From: a bacterium
Lineage (GTDB): Bacteria > Sumerlaeota > Sumerlaeia > SLMS01
Length of the DNA: 64,000 nucleotides
Direction of reading: 5' to 3'
Assembly (NCBI GenBank): GCA_016125005.1
Contig: WGMQ01000042.1
Location: forward strand, 1-64,000
In this document: piece by piece, positions 54,458-63,776 of the stretch
Numbering within the stretch: the first letter of the stretch is position 1
Layout: each line of letters opens with the position of its first letter
Made by a program: the position numbers and the translations under genes
The notes under the pieces: generated by a model
What the model saw: the letters and a program-made list of their open reading frames with translations, nothing else
Databases searched by the model: none
Told to the model about the DNA's origin: nothing

Positions 54458-55030
54458 TTAGACGGACTGGAGACGCAGGTCGGGGCTGATCTTGTCGTGC
54501 AGGAGATTCTCGATCGCGTTGAGCGTCGTGGCGGTCGAGGTGGGACAGCTGCCACAGGCACCCTGGTAGCGGATGCGAACGATGTTCTCGTCAATGTCGA
54601 CCAGTTCGATGCCGCCGCCGTCGCCGGCGAGTGCCGGACGGACATAGGTCTCGAACACGTCGTGGACCTGCTGGAACATCGGGTTCTCCATGTTGCGAGC
54701 CTGACGATCGGCGAGTTCGGCCGCCTGGTCGTTGGCGTGGCTGGTGGCACTATCGACGTCGTATTCCTTGAGCTGCTCCTCGATGATCTCGCGGACGCGC
54801 TGCCAGTAGGTCGACCGGGTACCGCTGACAGAAACGAAGTCCTCGGCGACCATGACGACAGTCACTTCACCGAGTTCAAAGAGGGCCTGGGCGAGCGGAA
54901 AGCCCTCGGCGGAGTCAGTGTCGGGAAAGTTGAGCTGGTTCTGCTTCACCAGAAGTTGACCGGTGTGAAACTTGAAGGCATTGGGATTGGGCGTCGGCTC
55001 GACGTGGCTGATCGCGTAGGCAACGGACAT
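54458..55030 (-). CDS. nfu: NifU-like Fe-S scaffold protein (Nfu)
   Basis: 190 residues. Carries and delivers [4Fe-4S] clusters. N-terminal Nfu_N domain (EPTPNPNAFKFHTGQLL, about 10-95) and C-terminal NifU domain (YVRPALAGDGGGIELVDID ... YQGACGSCPTS) with the cluster-binding C159-x-x-C162. The start ATG 55030 has AAAGG upstream. Ended by its own terminator; clients in the window could be MiaB and the radical SAM protein. Confidence 0.93.
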   Translation of the reverse strand: MSVAYAISHVEPTPNPNAFKFHTGQLLVKQNQLNFPDTDSAEGFPLAQALFELGEVTVVMVAEDFVSVSGTRSTYWQRVREIIEEQLKEYDVDSATSHANDQAAELADRQARNMENPMFQQVHDVFETYVRPALAGDGGGIELVDIDENIVRIRYQGACGSCPTSTATTLNAIENLLHDKISPDLRLQSV

Positions 55031-55259
55031 GTTATTTGGACCTTTCAGTGCGGCTTCACCGCGGGCGTGAGCCAGCGGCTCCATGCCGTTCGGGCGGTGC
55101 ATCATTCGTGCCCAACCAGCGGGGACAAAGGAAAACGGCGCCGGGACGGTGGCGATTGGGGGGAAAGCGGAGAGGCGTCAACATCGCCCGGTGTCGGTAA
55201 GACAACCGTACTCAATCCTCCTCTTGCGCGCCGGCGCGGGGCCGAAGCAGCGTCCCTTC

Positions 55260-56336
55260 ATGGCAAGGGCATCGTCGTCCACTCCCGTTGTTTCCCGATT
55301 CGAATTCTGGCCCGCGTGGCTCTTCTACCTCCCGGTCGCGGCGCATTATACCTGGCTGGCGATCCGCTACCGGAGCGCCACATTGCCATCGGCGGCGAAC
55401 CCGTCGATTTACTCCGGCGGCATCTGCCGCGAATCCAAGTCCCAGATCCTGTCCCTGGTCGGCGAGTCCCAACGCCATCGCGTGGCGCGCTGGGCGGTGG
55501 TGCGCTTTGCCGAGTCCCCCGGTCGCCCGCCGCGGGAGATAGCACTGGAGGCAATGACTGCCGCCGGGCTGTCCTTTCCACTGGTCGCCAAGCCCGATGA
55601 GGGACAGCGGGGCGACGGCGTTCAGTTACTGCGCGATGAGGCGGCGCTCGACCGCTACCTGGAGTCGTTTCCGCCCGACGTTCCGCTGGTGTTGCAGGCG
55701 CTCGCAGACCTCCCGCACGAGGCGGGGGTGTTGTACTATCGGATCCCGTCCGAGCCCAAGGGGCGCATCCTTAGCATCACGCTGAAGGAACTCCCCTCGG
55801 TGACTGGCGACGGCAAGCGCACTCTCCGCGAGTTGATCCTAGCCGACGAGAGGGCGCGTCTCGTGCCCCATCTGTACTTTCGCCGCCATGCGGAGCGCCT
55901 CGACCAGGTCGTCCCTGCGGGCAAATCGATCCGGCTGGTCTTCTCCGGCAATCACTGTCAGGGAGCCATCTTCCGCAATGGTACCGCCGAGGCTACCGAT
56001 GCGATGCGCGACGCCATGGGCGCCGTGGCGGATTCCATGAGCGAGTTCTACTTCGGTCGCTACGACATCAAGTTCCGTGATTTGGAGTCTCTGAAGCGCG
56101 GCGAGGACTTCCTCATCGTGGAGATCAACGGCGCCTCCGCCGAGTCCACGCACATCTGGGACGCCTCGATGACGCTGTGGGGAGCCTATCGGGCGCTCTT
56201 CGAACAGTTCTCGGTCCTGTTCCGCATCGGGAATGAGAACCGTCGCCGCGGCTTCAAGCCGATCGGCGGGCTGGCAATCCTCAAGGATTTCCGAACCTAC
56301 CTGCGCCAGCGACGGCAATACCCGCCGACGAGCTGA
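55260..56336 (+). CDS. Membrane-associated ATP-grasp ligase of unknown substrate
   Basis: 358 residues. An N-terminal hydrophobic patch (FWPAWLFYLPVAAHYTWLAI, about 15-35) followed by an ATP-grasp fold: SFPLVAKPDEGQRGDGVQLL (ATP-binding Lys and Gly-rich loop), VLQALADLPHEAGVLYYR, ITLKELPSVTGDGKRTLREL, and the metal-binding end YDIKFRDLESL ... FLIVEINGASAESTHIWD. Similar to D-Ala-D-Ala ligase-type enzymes but with an unusual membrane-like N-terminus. RBS weak; earlier in-frame starts have no support. Product unknown. Confidence 0.8.
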   Translation: MARASSSTPVVSRFEFWPAWLFYLPVAAHYTWLAIRYRSATLPSAANPSIYSGGICRESKSQILSLVGESQRHRVARWAVVRFAESPGRPPREIALEAMTAAGLSFPLVAKPDEGQRGDGVQLLRDEAALDRYLESFPPDVPLVLQALADLPHEAGVLYYRIPSEPKGRILSITLKELPSVTGDGKRTLRELILADERARLVPHLYFRRHAERLDQVVPAGKSIRLVFSGNHCQGAIFRNGTAEATDAMRDAMGAVADSMSEFYFGRYDIKFRDLESLKRGEDFLIVEINGASAESTHIWDASMTLWGAYRALFEQFSVLFRIGNENRRRGFKPIGGLAILKDFRTYLRQRRQYPPTS

Positions 56337-56496
56337 TCGGAACCTCTCGAATCCTCATTCCGGTCGGAATGGGCGTGACAGCACCTCACCCGCGGTCCAT
56401 GCTCCCTCTGTGCATGGAAAACAGTCGTCGGCTGCGACCGGGAACACCGCGTCGAGGCGCGTCGACAATTCCCCCCTCTGGACGGAGGCCGAAGCC

Positions 56497-59226
56497 GTGG
56501 AAGCGACCTGCCCGAAGTGTCGTTCGAGAGTCGTTTGGAGCTCGCCTGCGCCGCCGCTTCAATGCCCATCGTGTGGCGCGGCGCTGGGGCTGGGCGACGC
56601 ATCAGGCGCCCCGACGATCGGCCCGGGAAGCACGGGTGACGATTATGTGCCGTTCTCGGGCACCGAAATCGGCACCGCCAAGACGATCCTGTCGGACACA
56701 GCGGCCCCGGGCATGACCGCCCCCACGGGTATCCTGTATGCGGGCGAGGGCGATCCCACCATGCCCGCGACTCCCGCGGGAACGCCTGCCCCGCCGTCGC
56801 GCCCGAGCGGCATCCGGCGCGTCTCCGCGCCCGCCACGCCTGCCCCTGCGGCCACTGAGGTCCATGATCCCAGCAGCCTGCGGACGGTCACCTTGCAACG
56901 CCCGGGTCAGCCCGACATTCGCGCTTCCCAGGATCCGACCGCCGCCGTGGGAACGCCGCCGCCAGCGCGACCCGCCGGGCAGGGCTCGGGATTCACCAAC
57001 AGCCGTCCCGAGAACGTGGATCTGGTCGGGCGCATGCTCGATGGGTACTATGTGAAGAAGAAGCTGGGTGCCGGTGGCATGGGCGCGGTGCTCTTGGCGA
57101 CACAGAAGTCGCTGGATCGCGACGTGGCGCTGAAGGTCCTGCCAGGGCAGTTCGCCTCCAATCCCGATTTCCTCGCGCGCTTCACCCGCGAGGCCTTGAG
57201 TGCCGGGCAACTCAATCACCACAACATCATCCAGGTTTACGACGTCGGAGTGGCCGACGGAATCCACTATATCGCCATGGAGTTCGTCCGGGGAAAGAGC
57301 CTCGGCGATGTGACGCGCACCGAGGGGAAGCTCTCCATCGAGGACGCGGCGAGCTATGTGCTCCAGACGGCGCGCGGGCTCCAGTACGCCCACGACCGCG
57401 GCATCATCCACCGCGATATCAAGCCCGACAACATCATGATCAACGAGCACGGCATCGTGAAGATCGCCGACATGGGTCTGGCGAAGATGCACGGCTATGG
57501 CGAGTCGGGCGTGGGGCTGGACTATGGTGGTGAGGATGCTCTCAAGAGTCAGGCCTATGGCGAGTTGACCAACGCCAACGTGGCGATGGGAACGCCCGCC
57601 TACATGGCGCCCGAACAGGGACGCGACGCCAGCAAGGTGGACCACCGCGCCGACCAGTATTCTCTGGGGTGTACGCTCTACTATCTCGTGGCGGGTAAGA
57701 CGCCCTTCACCGGCAAGACCACCTTCGAAATCATTTCCAAGCACGCGACCGAGCCGCTGATTCCCATCGAAACCATCGTCAAGAATGTACCGAAGGAACT
57801 CAGCTATATCATCGAGAAGATGCTGGCGAAGAACCCGGCGGACCGCTACAACTCGCTGAAGGAAGTCATCGCCGCGCTGGAGGCCTACCTCGGCGTCGAG
57901 TCGAACAAGGGGCCATACACGCCGCGCGAGCACCACGTCGACGTGCTGGAGAAGAACCTCGCGGCCTTCTATGGCGCGCCACTGCTCAAGATGCGATGGA
58001 TCGTCAAGCTGGCGTTCTTCGCGGTGTGTCTGGTCGCGTTTCTGGCGCTCGCCGTGATGCAACAGCCGTTCGCCGCCGGGGCGATGCTGGGCATGATGGT
58101 GCTGACGCCGCTCTTCCACTTTGTGCTCAACGGCATCATGACGAAGAGCTTCCTCTTCCGTCGGGTCCGCAGCGTGTTCTTCGGCATGAACCTCAAGAGT
58201 TGGGCGATCCTGGTTCTTGGGTCCGCTGCGGTGCTTATCACGCTCTACTTCTTCAGCCTGCTGCTCCCGTGGGCGGTTGTCTCCGTGGTGGCGCTGGCCG
58301 CCGCATTCGGTTGGGAGTTCGGCGTGCTGCGTCGCCTGCGCCAGTCCCGCCAACCGTCGCTCGACGCCACCAACGAGATGCTCAAGCAACTGCGCATCCG
58401 CGGCGTCTCCGAGGACCAGTTGCACGACTTCGTCTATCGCTTCAGCGGCGTGCACTGGGAGGAGTTCTTCGAGGAACTGTTTGGCTACGAGGACATGATG
58501 GTCGCGCGCGGCCGCTTCGCGAAGCAGGACAAAGTGAAGCCCCGCAAGAAGTTCGCGACGTGGCGCGATCCCATCTTCCGCTGGCTCGACGAGATCGAGG
58601 AGGGCCGCCGCAAGCTGCGCGAGAAGAAGCAACTGGCGCGCGCCGAGAAGGAACGCCTCAAGGCGGGCGGCATGACGGAAGCCGCCGCGGAGGCGGAGGC
58701 GGATCGGCTCGCCAAGACCGCCATCGAGGTGGGCCTCCTCAAGACCGCGATCCTCCCGGCGGGTCCAAGCCGCGCCGACATCGAGCGCATCGACCGCGAA
58801 TTGCACCAGTCGTCGAAGAAGTCCCGCTCACGCGGCAAGATCGGCTGGGCCTATTTCGCACTTCGCCTGCTCGTGGGCGGACTGGCATTCACGACCGCGG
58901 CGCTTCCCTATGCGGCATCGGCTGGAGTATCCGCGCCGCCGTTCCTGACGAACCTGCTCAATAGCTGGTATGTGCCGCTGGGCTACGGCAACTACTGGGC
59001 GACCGGCGTGGGTGGCTTGTTCATGCTGCTGACGCTGTTCTCGCGGCGATTCCTGGCCCCGTTCCTGATCTTCCTGGGGACGATCTTCATGGCGTGCGCT
59101 GTCGTGCTCAGCCGTATCGCCGGAAACCCGGCATTCACGCCTCAGGTTAGTCTCCTGTGCGGCATGGCGCTGGCCCTGGTAGGCTTTGCGGCTTTCTGCT
59201 GGGGTGTGTTCCGCGGAAAGAAGTGA
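56497..59226 (+). CDS. Membrane serine/threonine protein kinase with N-terminal zinc ribbon
   Basis: 909 residues, GTG start with GGAGG eight bases upstream. Zinc ribbon C5-x2-C8 ... C23-x2-C26, then a Pro/Ala/Thr-rich linker to about 180. Hanks kinase domain about 184-460: LGAGGMGAV, DVALKVL (Lys), IIHRDIKPDNIM (catalytic Asp), IADMGLAKM (DMG in place of DFG, metal Asp retained), GTPAYMAPEQGRD. After it several membrane helices (about 500-525, 570-605, 785-810, 830-905) and a charged helical stretch (690-740; KKQLARAEKERLKAGG). Likely envelope-stress or developmental signalling; targets unknown. Confidence 0.92.
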   Translation: MEATCPKCRSRVVWSSPAPPLQCPSCGAALGLGDASGAPTIGPGSTGDDYVPFSGTEIGTAKTILSDTAAPGMTAPTGILYAGEGDPTMPATPAGTPAPPSRPSGIRRVSAPATPAPAATEVHDPSSLRTVTLQRPGQPDIRASQDPTAAVGTPPPARPAGQGSGFTNSRPENVDLVGRMLDGYYVKKKLGAGGMGAVLLATQKSLDRDVALKVLPGQFASNPDFLARFTREALSAGQLNHHNIIQVYDVGVADGIHYIAMEFVRGKSLGDVTRTEGKLSIEDAASYVLQTARGLQYAHDRGIIHRDIKPDNIMINEHGIVKIADMGLAKMHGYGESGVGLDYGGEDALKSQAYGELTNANVAMGTPAYMAPEQGRDASKVDHRADQYSLGCTLYYLVAGKTPFTGKTTFEIISKHATEPLIPIETIVKNVPKELSYIIEKMLAKNPADRYNSLKEVIAALEAYLGVESNKGPYTPREHHVDVLEKNLAAFYGAPLLKMRWIVKLAFFAVCLVAFLALAVMQQPFAAGAMLGMMVLTPLFHFVLNGIMTKSFLFRRVRSVFFGMNLKSWAILVLGSAAVLITLYFFSLLLPWAVVSVVALAAAFGWEFGVLRRLRQSRQPSLDATNEMLKQLRIRGVSEDQLHDFVYRFSGVHWEEFFEELFGYEDMMVARGRFAKQDKVKPRKKFATWRDPIFRWLDEIEEGRRKLREKKQLARAEKERLKAGGMTEAAAEAEADRLAKTAIEVGLLKTAILPAGPSRADIERIDRELHQSSKKSRSRGKIGWAYFALRLLVGGLAFTTAALPYAASAGVSAPPFLTNLLNSWYVPLGYGNYWATGVGGLFMLLTLFSRRFLAPFLIFLGTIFMACAVVLSRIAGNPAFTPQVSLLCGMALALVGFAAFCWGVFRGKK

Positions 59227-59232
59227 CGACGA

Positions 59233-60582
59233 TTAGCGACCCGCTGCGGCGAGAGCCTCGGCGGGTTCTGTGGTGACGATGTCGCCCGCGAGCGTATGCG
59301 AGGTGCCGCCGGTGATCTTCACCTTCACGCGCTGGCCGATGAGGCGCTCGTTGCCGGGGAACACCACCCGCTTGAACGTGCGGCTGTGCCCCTGAAGCTG
59401 GTTGGCGTCCTTCTTGGAAATGCCCTCGACCATGACCTCGTGGACGCGGCCGATTTCCTCGCGCGTCTTTTCCCAGGCGATGGACTCCTGAAGGTCGATC
59501 AGCTCCTTCAGGCGCGCCTTCTTTTCCTCAAGCGGCACGTCGTCGCGCATGGTCTCGGCACTGACCGTCCCGGCGCGGGGGCTGTACATGAACATGTAGG
59601 CGTTGTCGTAGCGGATTTCCTGCACCAGACGGAGCGTATCCTCGAACTCGGCGCGCGTTTCCGTCGGGAATCCCACGATGATGTCCGTCGTGAGGCCATG
59701 CACCGGATTCTGCTCGCGATAGAGCGACACGAGGTGGCGGTAGCGCGTGGAGTTGTAGGCTCGCTTCATCATGCGCAGCACGCGGTCGTTGCCTGACTGG
59801 ACGGGCAGGTGGAGGTTCTCCATCACCTTCTCGTAACCGGCCACGGCACCGATGTGACGGTCGCGACAGCTCTTGGGATTCGACGTGGTATAGCGGATGC
59901 GCCAGAGGTCGTCGATCTCGTTGAGGGCGCCGAGCAGGTCGGCGAAGTCCTCGCGCTTGTCCGTCATGTAGCTATTCACGTTCTGCCCCAGCAGCATGAC
60001 CTCGCGATAGCCCTGGGCAGCCATGGCGCGGACCTCCTCCACCACCTCGGCGATGGGGCGCGACCATTCCTCGCCGCGCGTCTTCGGCACGATGCAGTAG
60101 GTGCAGCCGTTGTTACAGCCGTACATGATGTTAACGAAGCCCTTGAGCTTGCTTTCGCGAAGGGGAATCGAGTTCACGGAGAAGGGCTTGTCGATGTCAT
60201 CGACGGCCACGACACGCTCGCCGCTGACCTGCACACGGTCGAGCAACTGGGGAAGGTGAACGTAGTCGCGCGTGCCGATCACGATGTCGAGGTGGGGCAG
60301 CTTGTCGAGGAGGCGCTTCCCCTGATCCTGGGCCACGCAACCCGACATGGCGATGACCATGTTGGGGTTCTTCTCCTTGGCGGAGACGAGCGATTCGCAG
60401 CGCGACATGGCGCGGCTCTCGGCACCCTCGCGCACGCAGCAGGTGTTGAAGACCACGACGTCGGCCTCGAACTCGCTGTCGACCTTCGAGTAGCCGCGGG
60501 CCTTGAGGAGGCCCTGCATGATCTCGGAGTCGTGCTCGTTCATCTGGCACCCGTAGGTGATGATGCAATAGCTGCCGGCCAT
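59233..60582 (-). CDS. miaB: tRNA-2-methylthio-N6-dimethylallyladenosine synthase
   Basis: 449 residues. Radical SAM methylthiotransferase acting on A37 of tRNA. UPF0004 domain with YGCQMN, FNTCCVREGAE and MSGCVAQDQG supplying three cluster Cys; radical SAM motif YGCNNGCTYCIVPKTRGEE; LLGQNVNSY; HLPVQSGNDRVLRMMKR; C-terminal TRAM domain. The start is ATG 60582 with AAGGA eight bases upstream. Convergent with the kinase gene. Confidence 0.97.
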   Translation of the reverse strand: MAGSYCIITYGCQMNEHDSEIMQGLLKARGYSKVDSEFEADVVVFNTCCVREGAESRAMSRCESLVSAKEKNPNMVIAMSGCVAQDQGKRLLDKLPHLDIVIGTRDYVHLPQLLDRVQVSGERVVAVDDIDKPFSVNSIPLRESKLKGFVNIMYGCNNGCTYCIVPKTRGEEWSRPIAEVVEEVRAMAAQGYREVMLLGQNVNSYMTDKREDFADLLGALNEIDDLWRIRYTTSNPKSCRDRHIGAVAGYEKVMENLHLPVQSGNDRVLRMMKRAYNSTRYRHLVSLYREQNPVHGLTTDIIVGFPTETRAEFEDTLRLVQEIRYDNAYMFMYSPRAGTVSAETMRDDVPLEEKKARLKELIDLQESIAWEKTREEIGRVHEVMVEGISKKDANQLQGHSRTFKRVVFPGNERLIGQRVKVKITGGTSHTLAGDIVTTEPAEALAAAGR

Positions 60583-60639
60583 GGCCAAAGTCCTTGCGCG
60601 TGCGGATCCAGCCCGGCCACGAGGCCGGGAAGGTTGGAG

Positions 60640-60669
60640 ACGCTAGGCAGTACCCCCGCGGCCTGTCAA
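60640..60669 (-). promoter_or_regulatory. Possible miaB promoter
   Basis: On the minus strand a consensus TTGACA (60669-60664) is followed 18 bases later by TAGCGT (60645-60640), a weak -10. The distance to the miaB ATG is about 58 bases. The perfect -35 is the main evidence. Confidence 0.35.
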
Positions 60670-60693
60670 GGCGGGGCGATTGCGGGCGTGGGA

Positions 60694-61659
60694 TCAGCTA
60701 TCCTGCTTCGTCCATCCCCAGGACACGTACTCCCGGTCCGAGGTGCCGTCGGCGTAGAGGCGCACGATGGCGTAGCCCGGGTCCCATTCGTGGTGAGGAC
60801 CGTTCCACCAATCGCCGCAGACGGCGCCGTTGCAGTAATACGTCACGTCGGCGTACTTGACTTCCTCCACCAGATGCAGGTGGCCGGAGAGCGCGACCTT
60901 GACGTTGGGGTGCTTGACGAAGAGCCCCTTGATGCGGCGCGGGTCCTGATGAACCAGGAACTTGAGGAGCGGCCACTCTCCCGCCTCATTGGGGCCCTTT
61001 CCCCAGTAGAACGTGCAGGCGCTGAGAATCGGAACGTGCGAGAACACCAGCACGGGGGTCTCGGGGTTCGTGGCGGCGAGGTCCGCCTCCAGCCACGCAA
61101 ACTGCTCCTCGTCCAGGTAGGGCGTATAGACGGGCGAGACTTCCTTGCCGTTGGGCTGGACGGAATCGAGCACGATGAAGTGCCACCCGGCGCGGTCGAA
61201 GCTGTAGTACGGCTTGGGGAGGGAGAGGACTTCCTGCGCCCACTTCTTGCCATAGTCCGGCTCGTTGCCGGTGGCGCCGCTCTTGGCCTTTGCCCAGCCA
61301 AAGATGTCGTGGTTGCCGATGGTGTGGACAACCGGGAGCGAGCAATTGTCCTTCATCACCTGCTGCCAGCGATCCCAGAGCATCTTGGTGCGGTCGTGGG
61401 AAACGGCGAGCGAATCGAAGATGGCGTCGCCGCCGTTGAAGATGATGTCGGGCTTGGAGGGATGGGACTGCGCGTGGGCCAGGGCGGCGATCATGCCGTC
61501 GAAGCCGTGCTTCTCCGGTTGGGCGTGGATATCCGTCAGGTGGGCAATGGTCAGCACCGGCTTGCGCGGCCCGTCCTGGGCACCGGCAAAGGATGGAAGG
61601 GAACTGGCGGCCGCGATGGCGGCGGAGGCTCCAAGCATTTGGCGGCGGGTGACGGACAT
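60694..61659 (-). CDS. Tat-exported calcineurin-like metallophosphoesterase
   Basis: 321 residues. Twin-arginine signal SVTRRQMLGASAAIAAA, cut near FAGA|Q. Phosphoesterase motifs: IAHLTDIHAQPEKHG, FNGGDAIFD, TIGNHDIFG, VFSHVPILS and VALSGHLHLVE. Folded export by Tat fits a metalloenzyme. CAGGAG lies eight bases before ATG 61659. Divergent from the DegT gene. The substrate may be a phosphodiester or phosphomonoester. Confidence 0.9.
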   Translation of the reverse strand: MSVTRRQMLGASAAIAAASSLPSFAGAQDGPRKPVLTIAHLTDIHAQPEKHGFDGMIAALAHAQSHPSKPDIIFNGGDAIFDSLAVSHDRTKMLWDRWQQVMKDNCSLPVVHTIGNHDIFGWAKAKSGATGNEPDYGKKWAQEVLSLPKPYYSFDRAGWHFIVLDSVQPNGKEVSPVYTPYLDEEQFAWLEADLAATNPETPVLVFSHVPILSACTFYWGKGPNEAGEWPLLKFLVHQDPRRIKGLFVKHPNVKVALSGHLHLVEEVKYADVTYYCNGAVCGDWWNGPHHEWDPGYAIVRLYADGTSDREYVSWGWTKQDS

Positions 61660-61862
61660 ACCCGATACTCCTGAGTGGGAATCGCAAACAATTGTAAGCT
61701 CATGCGAGCCAATGCAGGTCGCAAGGAAAGTTCTGGTGCCCCCTGTTTCGATAAAATTCGCTGCGTGAGTCCGGGGAGAGTCGTGGCCCCGGTCCACATT
61801 TCCCTTATCCCGGTACCCGGTGCCGGTGAAGGTTCTCGCCAACTCTGGAGGTTCCCGCACCC

Positions 61863-62975
61863 ATGGCTGTCCCGTTCATTGATCTCAAGCGTTTCGAGCC
61901 CGATTTCCTCGCCCGTTGGGCGGAGAAGTGCTCCCACCTGACCCAGACGACCCAGTTCGTCGGCGGCCCCGTGGTGGGTGAGTTGGAAGAGAACCTGCGC
62001 CGAATCTCGGGCGCCGAGGCGGTGGTCGGTTGCGCCAATGGAACCGACGCCCTGCAACTGGCGCTGCGTGCGCTCAATGTGGGCGAAGGCGATCTGGTGC
62101 TGATTCCCGATGCCACCTTCTGGGCGACCTTCGAGGCGGTGGTGAACGTCGGCGCCCGTCCGATCACGGTGGACGTGGATCTGGCAGATCTCCAGATGGA
62201 CTTCGATCTGTTCCGCGAGGCCGCGGAGAAGTATCGCCCGAAGGCCGCGATCCTGGTGCATCTATACGGCTGGGGCTCGGCGAAGCTGGCGGAGTTCCGC
62301 AGCTATTGCCGCGAGAAGGGCATCGCCCTCATCGAGGACGGCGCGCAGGCGCACGGCGTTGTGTGGCGCGGGGAGTCGATCTACAAGGGCGCGCTCATCT
62401 CGACCGTGAGCTTCTACCCGGCGAAGGTGCTCGGTTCCTGCGGCGACGCGGGTGCTGTCTATACGAACGATGCGGAGCTGGCGAAGGTCGTCCGCCAATT
62501 GGGCAACCACGGGCGCACCACGCACTACGGGCACGGCCTTGTGGGCTGGAACAGCCGCCTCGCAGGTTTCGATGCGGGCTTCCTGAACCTGTGCCTGGAC
62601 TATATCGATCAGCGGCTGGAGTCCCGCCGCCGCGTCGCTGCGCTCTATCGCGAGCGCTTCACGGCGATGAATGTGTGCCACGTCGCCCCCCCCGCCGACT
62701 ATGTGGAGAACGGCTACCTGAGCGTCGCGCTGTTCGAGCCAGAGCGTCGCCCCGCCATCGAGGCGAAGCTGAAGGAGAAGGGGATCGGATTCGGGACCGT
62801 CTATCCGGGCGCCATGTCGCGCCAGCCGGGCGCGGAGCAGTGGTTGCACGCGCGCGTCGGTGGCGAGAAGGCGGACCTGCTCTGCCGCGGCGTCATCAAC
62901 CTGCCGCTCTTTGCCTACATGAAGGACAGCGAGGTGGAGGAAGTTCTCTCGGCCTTCGCGGAAGCGATTCGCTGA
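61863..62975 (+). CDS. DegT/DnrJ/EryC1/StrS-family PLP aminotransferase
   Basis: 370 residues. Transfers an amino group to a keto-sugar nucleotide for surface glycans. FIDLKRFEPDFL, the conserved CANGTDALQLAL (about 57-68), PDATFWAT, IEDGAQAHG with Asp159, and the PLP Lys188 in SFYPAKVLGSCGDAGA; NSRLAGFDAGFLNL and YPGAMSRQP complete the family pattern. RBS GGAGG 11 bases before the ATG. May supply an amino sugar to the glycan made by the GT4/fucose genes, but it is 48 kb away. Confidence 0.92.
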   Translation: MAVPFIDLKRFEPDFLARWAEKCSHLTQTTQFVGGPVVGELEENLRRISGAEAVVGCANGTDALQLALRALNVGEGDLVLIPDATFWATFEAVVNVGARPITVDVDLADLQMDFDLFREAAEKYRPKAAILVHLYGWGSAKLAEFRSYCREKGIALIEDGAQAHGVVWRGESIYKGALISTVSFYPAKVLGSCGDAGAVYTNDAELAKVVRQLGNHGRTTHYGHGLVGWNSRLAGFDAGFLNLCLDYIDQRLESRRRVAALYRERFTAMNVCHVAPPADYVENGYLSVALFEPERRPAIEAKLKEKGIGFGTVYPGAMSRQPGAEQWLHARVGGEKADLLCRGVINLPLFAYMKDSEVEEVLSAFAEAIR

Positions 62976-63143
62976 CAGAGTAAAAGGTTCCGCCGCATGC
63001 GTTCCTCGGTTGCGTCCGCGACGGGGCTTTGGAACATCACGCGACGTCGACCCTGTTGGCGCGCGTTGTGCAGTAGTTCCGCACGACCGCCCCAGCGCGG
63101 ATCGAATTGCGTCAGTACCACCGACCGGCAGGAGACCCAGCCC

Positions 63144-63755
63144 ATGTTTACCCCCAAGATGATGGACGTTCCGATGGTGATCGAGCAGACGGAGCGCGGC
63201 GAGCGCGGGCTCGACATTTTCAGCCGCCTTCTGGTCGACCGCATTATCTTCATCGGCACGCCGATCAATGACACGGTGGCCACCCTCGTCACGGCCCAGC
63301 TCCTCTTCCTGGAAGTGCAGGACCCGGACAAGGACATCAATATCTACATCAATTCCCCCGGCGGCAGCGTGACCGCGGGCCTCGCGATCTACGACACGAT
63401 GCAGTTTGTGAAGCCTGACGTTTCGACCACCTGCATCGGCCAGGCCGCCTCGATGGGCGCCGTGCTGCTGGCGGCAGGAACTCCCGGCAAGCGCTTCGCC
63501 CTCCCCAACAGCCGCATCATGATCCACCAGCCGCTCGGCGGGATGCAGGGTCAGGCCTCGGACATCGAAATTCAGGCGAAGGAAATGCTCCGCATCAAGT
63601 CGATGCTGAACGAAATCCTCGCGCGCCACACCGGCCATCCGCTCGAGAAGATCGAGAAGGACAGCGACCGCGACTATTTCATGTCGTCGAAGGAAGCGAT
63701 GGACTACCGCCTCATCGACAAGGTGGTGGAGAACAAGCCGAAGGGCGAGAAGTAA
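63144..63755 (+). CDS. clpP: ATP-dependent Clp protease proteolytic subunit
   Basis: 203 residues. Serine protease barrel working with ClpX/ClpA/ClpC. Catalytic Ser103 in [14 protein letters not shown], His128 in MIHQPLGG, and the Asp about 50 residues later in the SDRDYFM region; the N-terminal [13 protein letters not shown] and YINSPGGSV match. ATG 63144 has AGGAG nine bases upstream. Neither tig nor clpX is adjacent. Confidence 0.97.
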   Translation: MFTPKMMDVPMVIEQTERGERGLDIFSRLLVDRIIFIGTPINDTVATLVTAQLLFLEVQDPDKDINIYINSPGGSVTAGLAIYDTMQFVKPDVSTTCIGQAASMGAVLLAAGTPGKRFALPNSRIMIHQPLGGMQGQASDIEIQAKEMLRIKSMLNEILARHTGHPLEKIEKDSDRDYFMSSKEAMDYRLIDKVVENKPKGEK

Positions 63756-63776
63756 TCAGGACGGCGGGCTGCCCCG

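Noticed and set aside
56602-58806. 734-codon open frame opposite the kinase gene
   Set aside because: Antisense shadow of a high-GC gene; composition is abnormal and no motifs are present.
60609-60631. GC-rich hairpin CCCGGCC-ACGA-GGCCGGG as a terminator
   Set aside because: No U-tract on either strand; it more likely lies in the miaB 5' untranslated region.
59809-61674. 621-codon plus-strand frame over miaB and the Tat phosphoesterase
   Set aside because: Shadow across two well-supported minus-strand genes.
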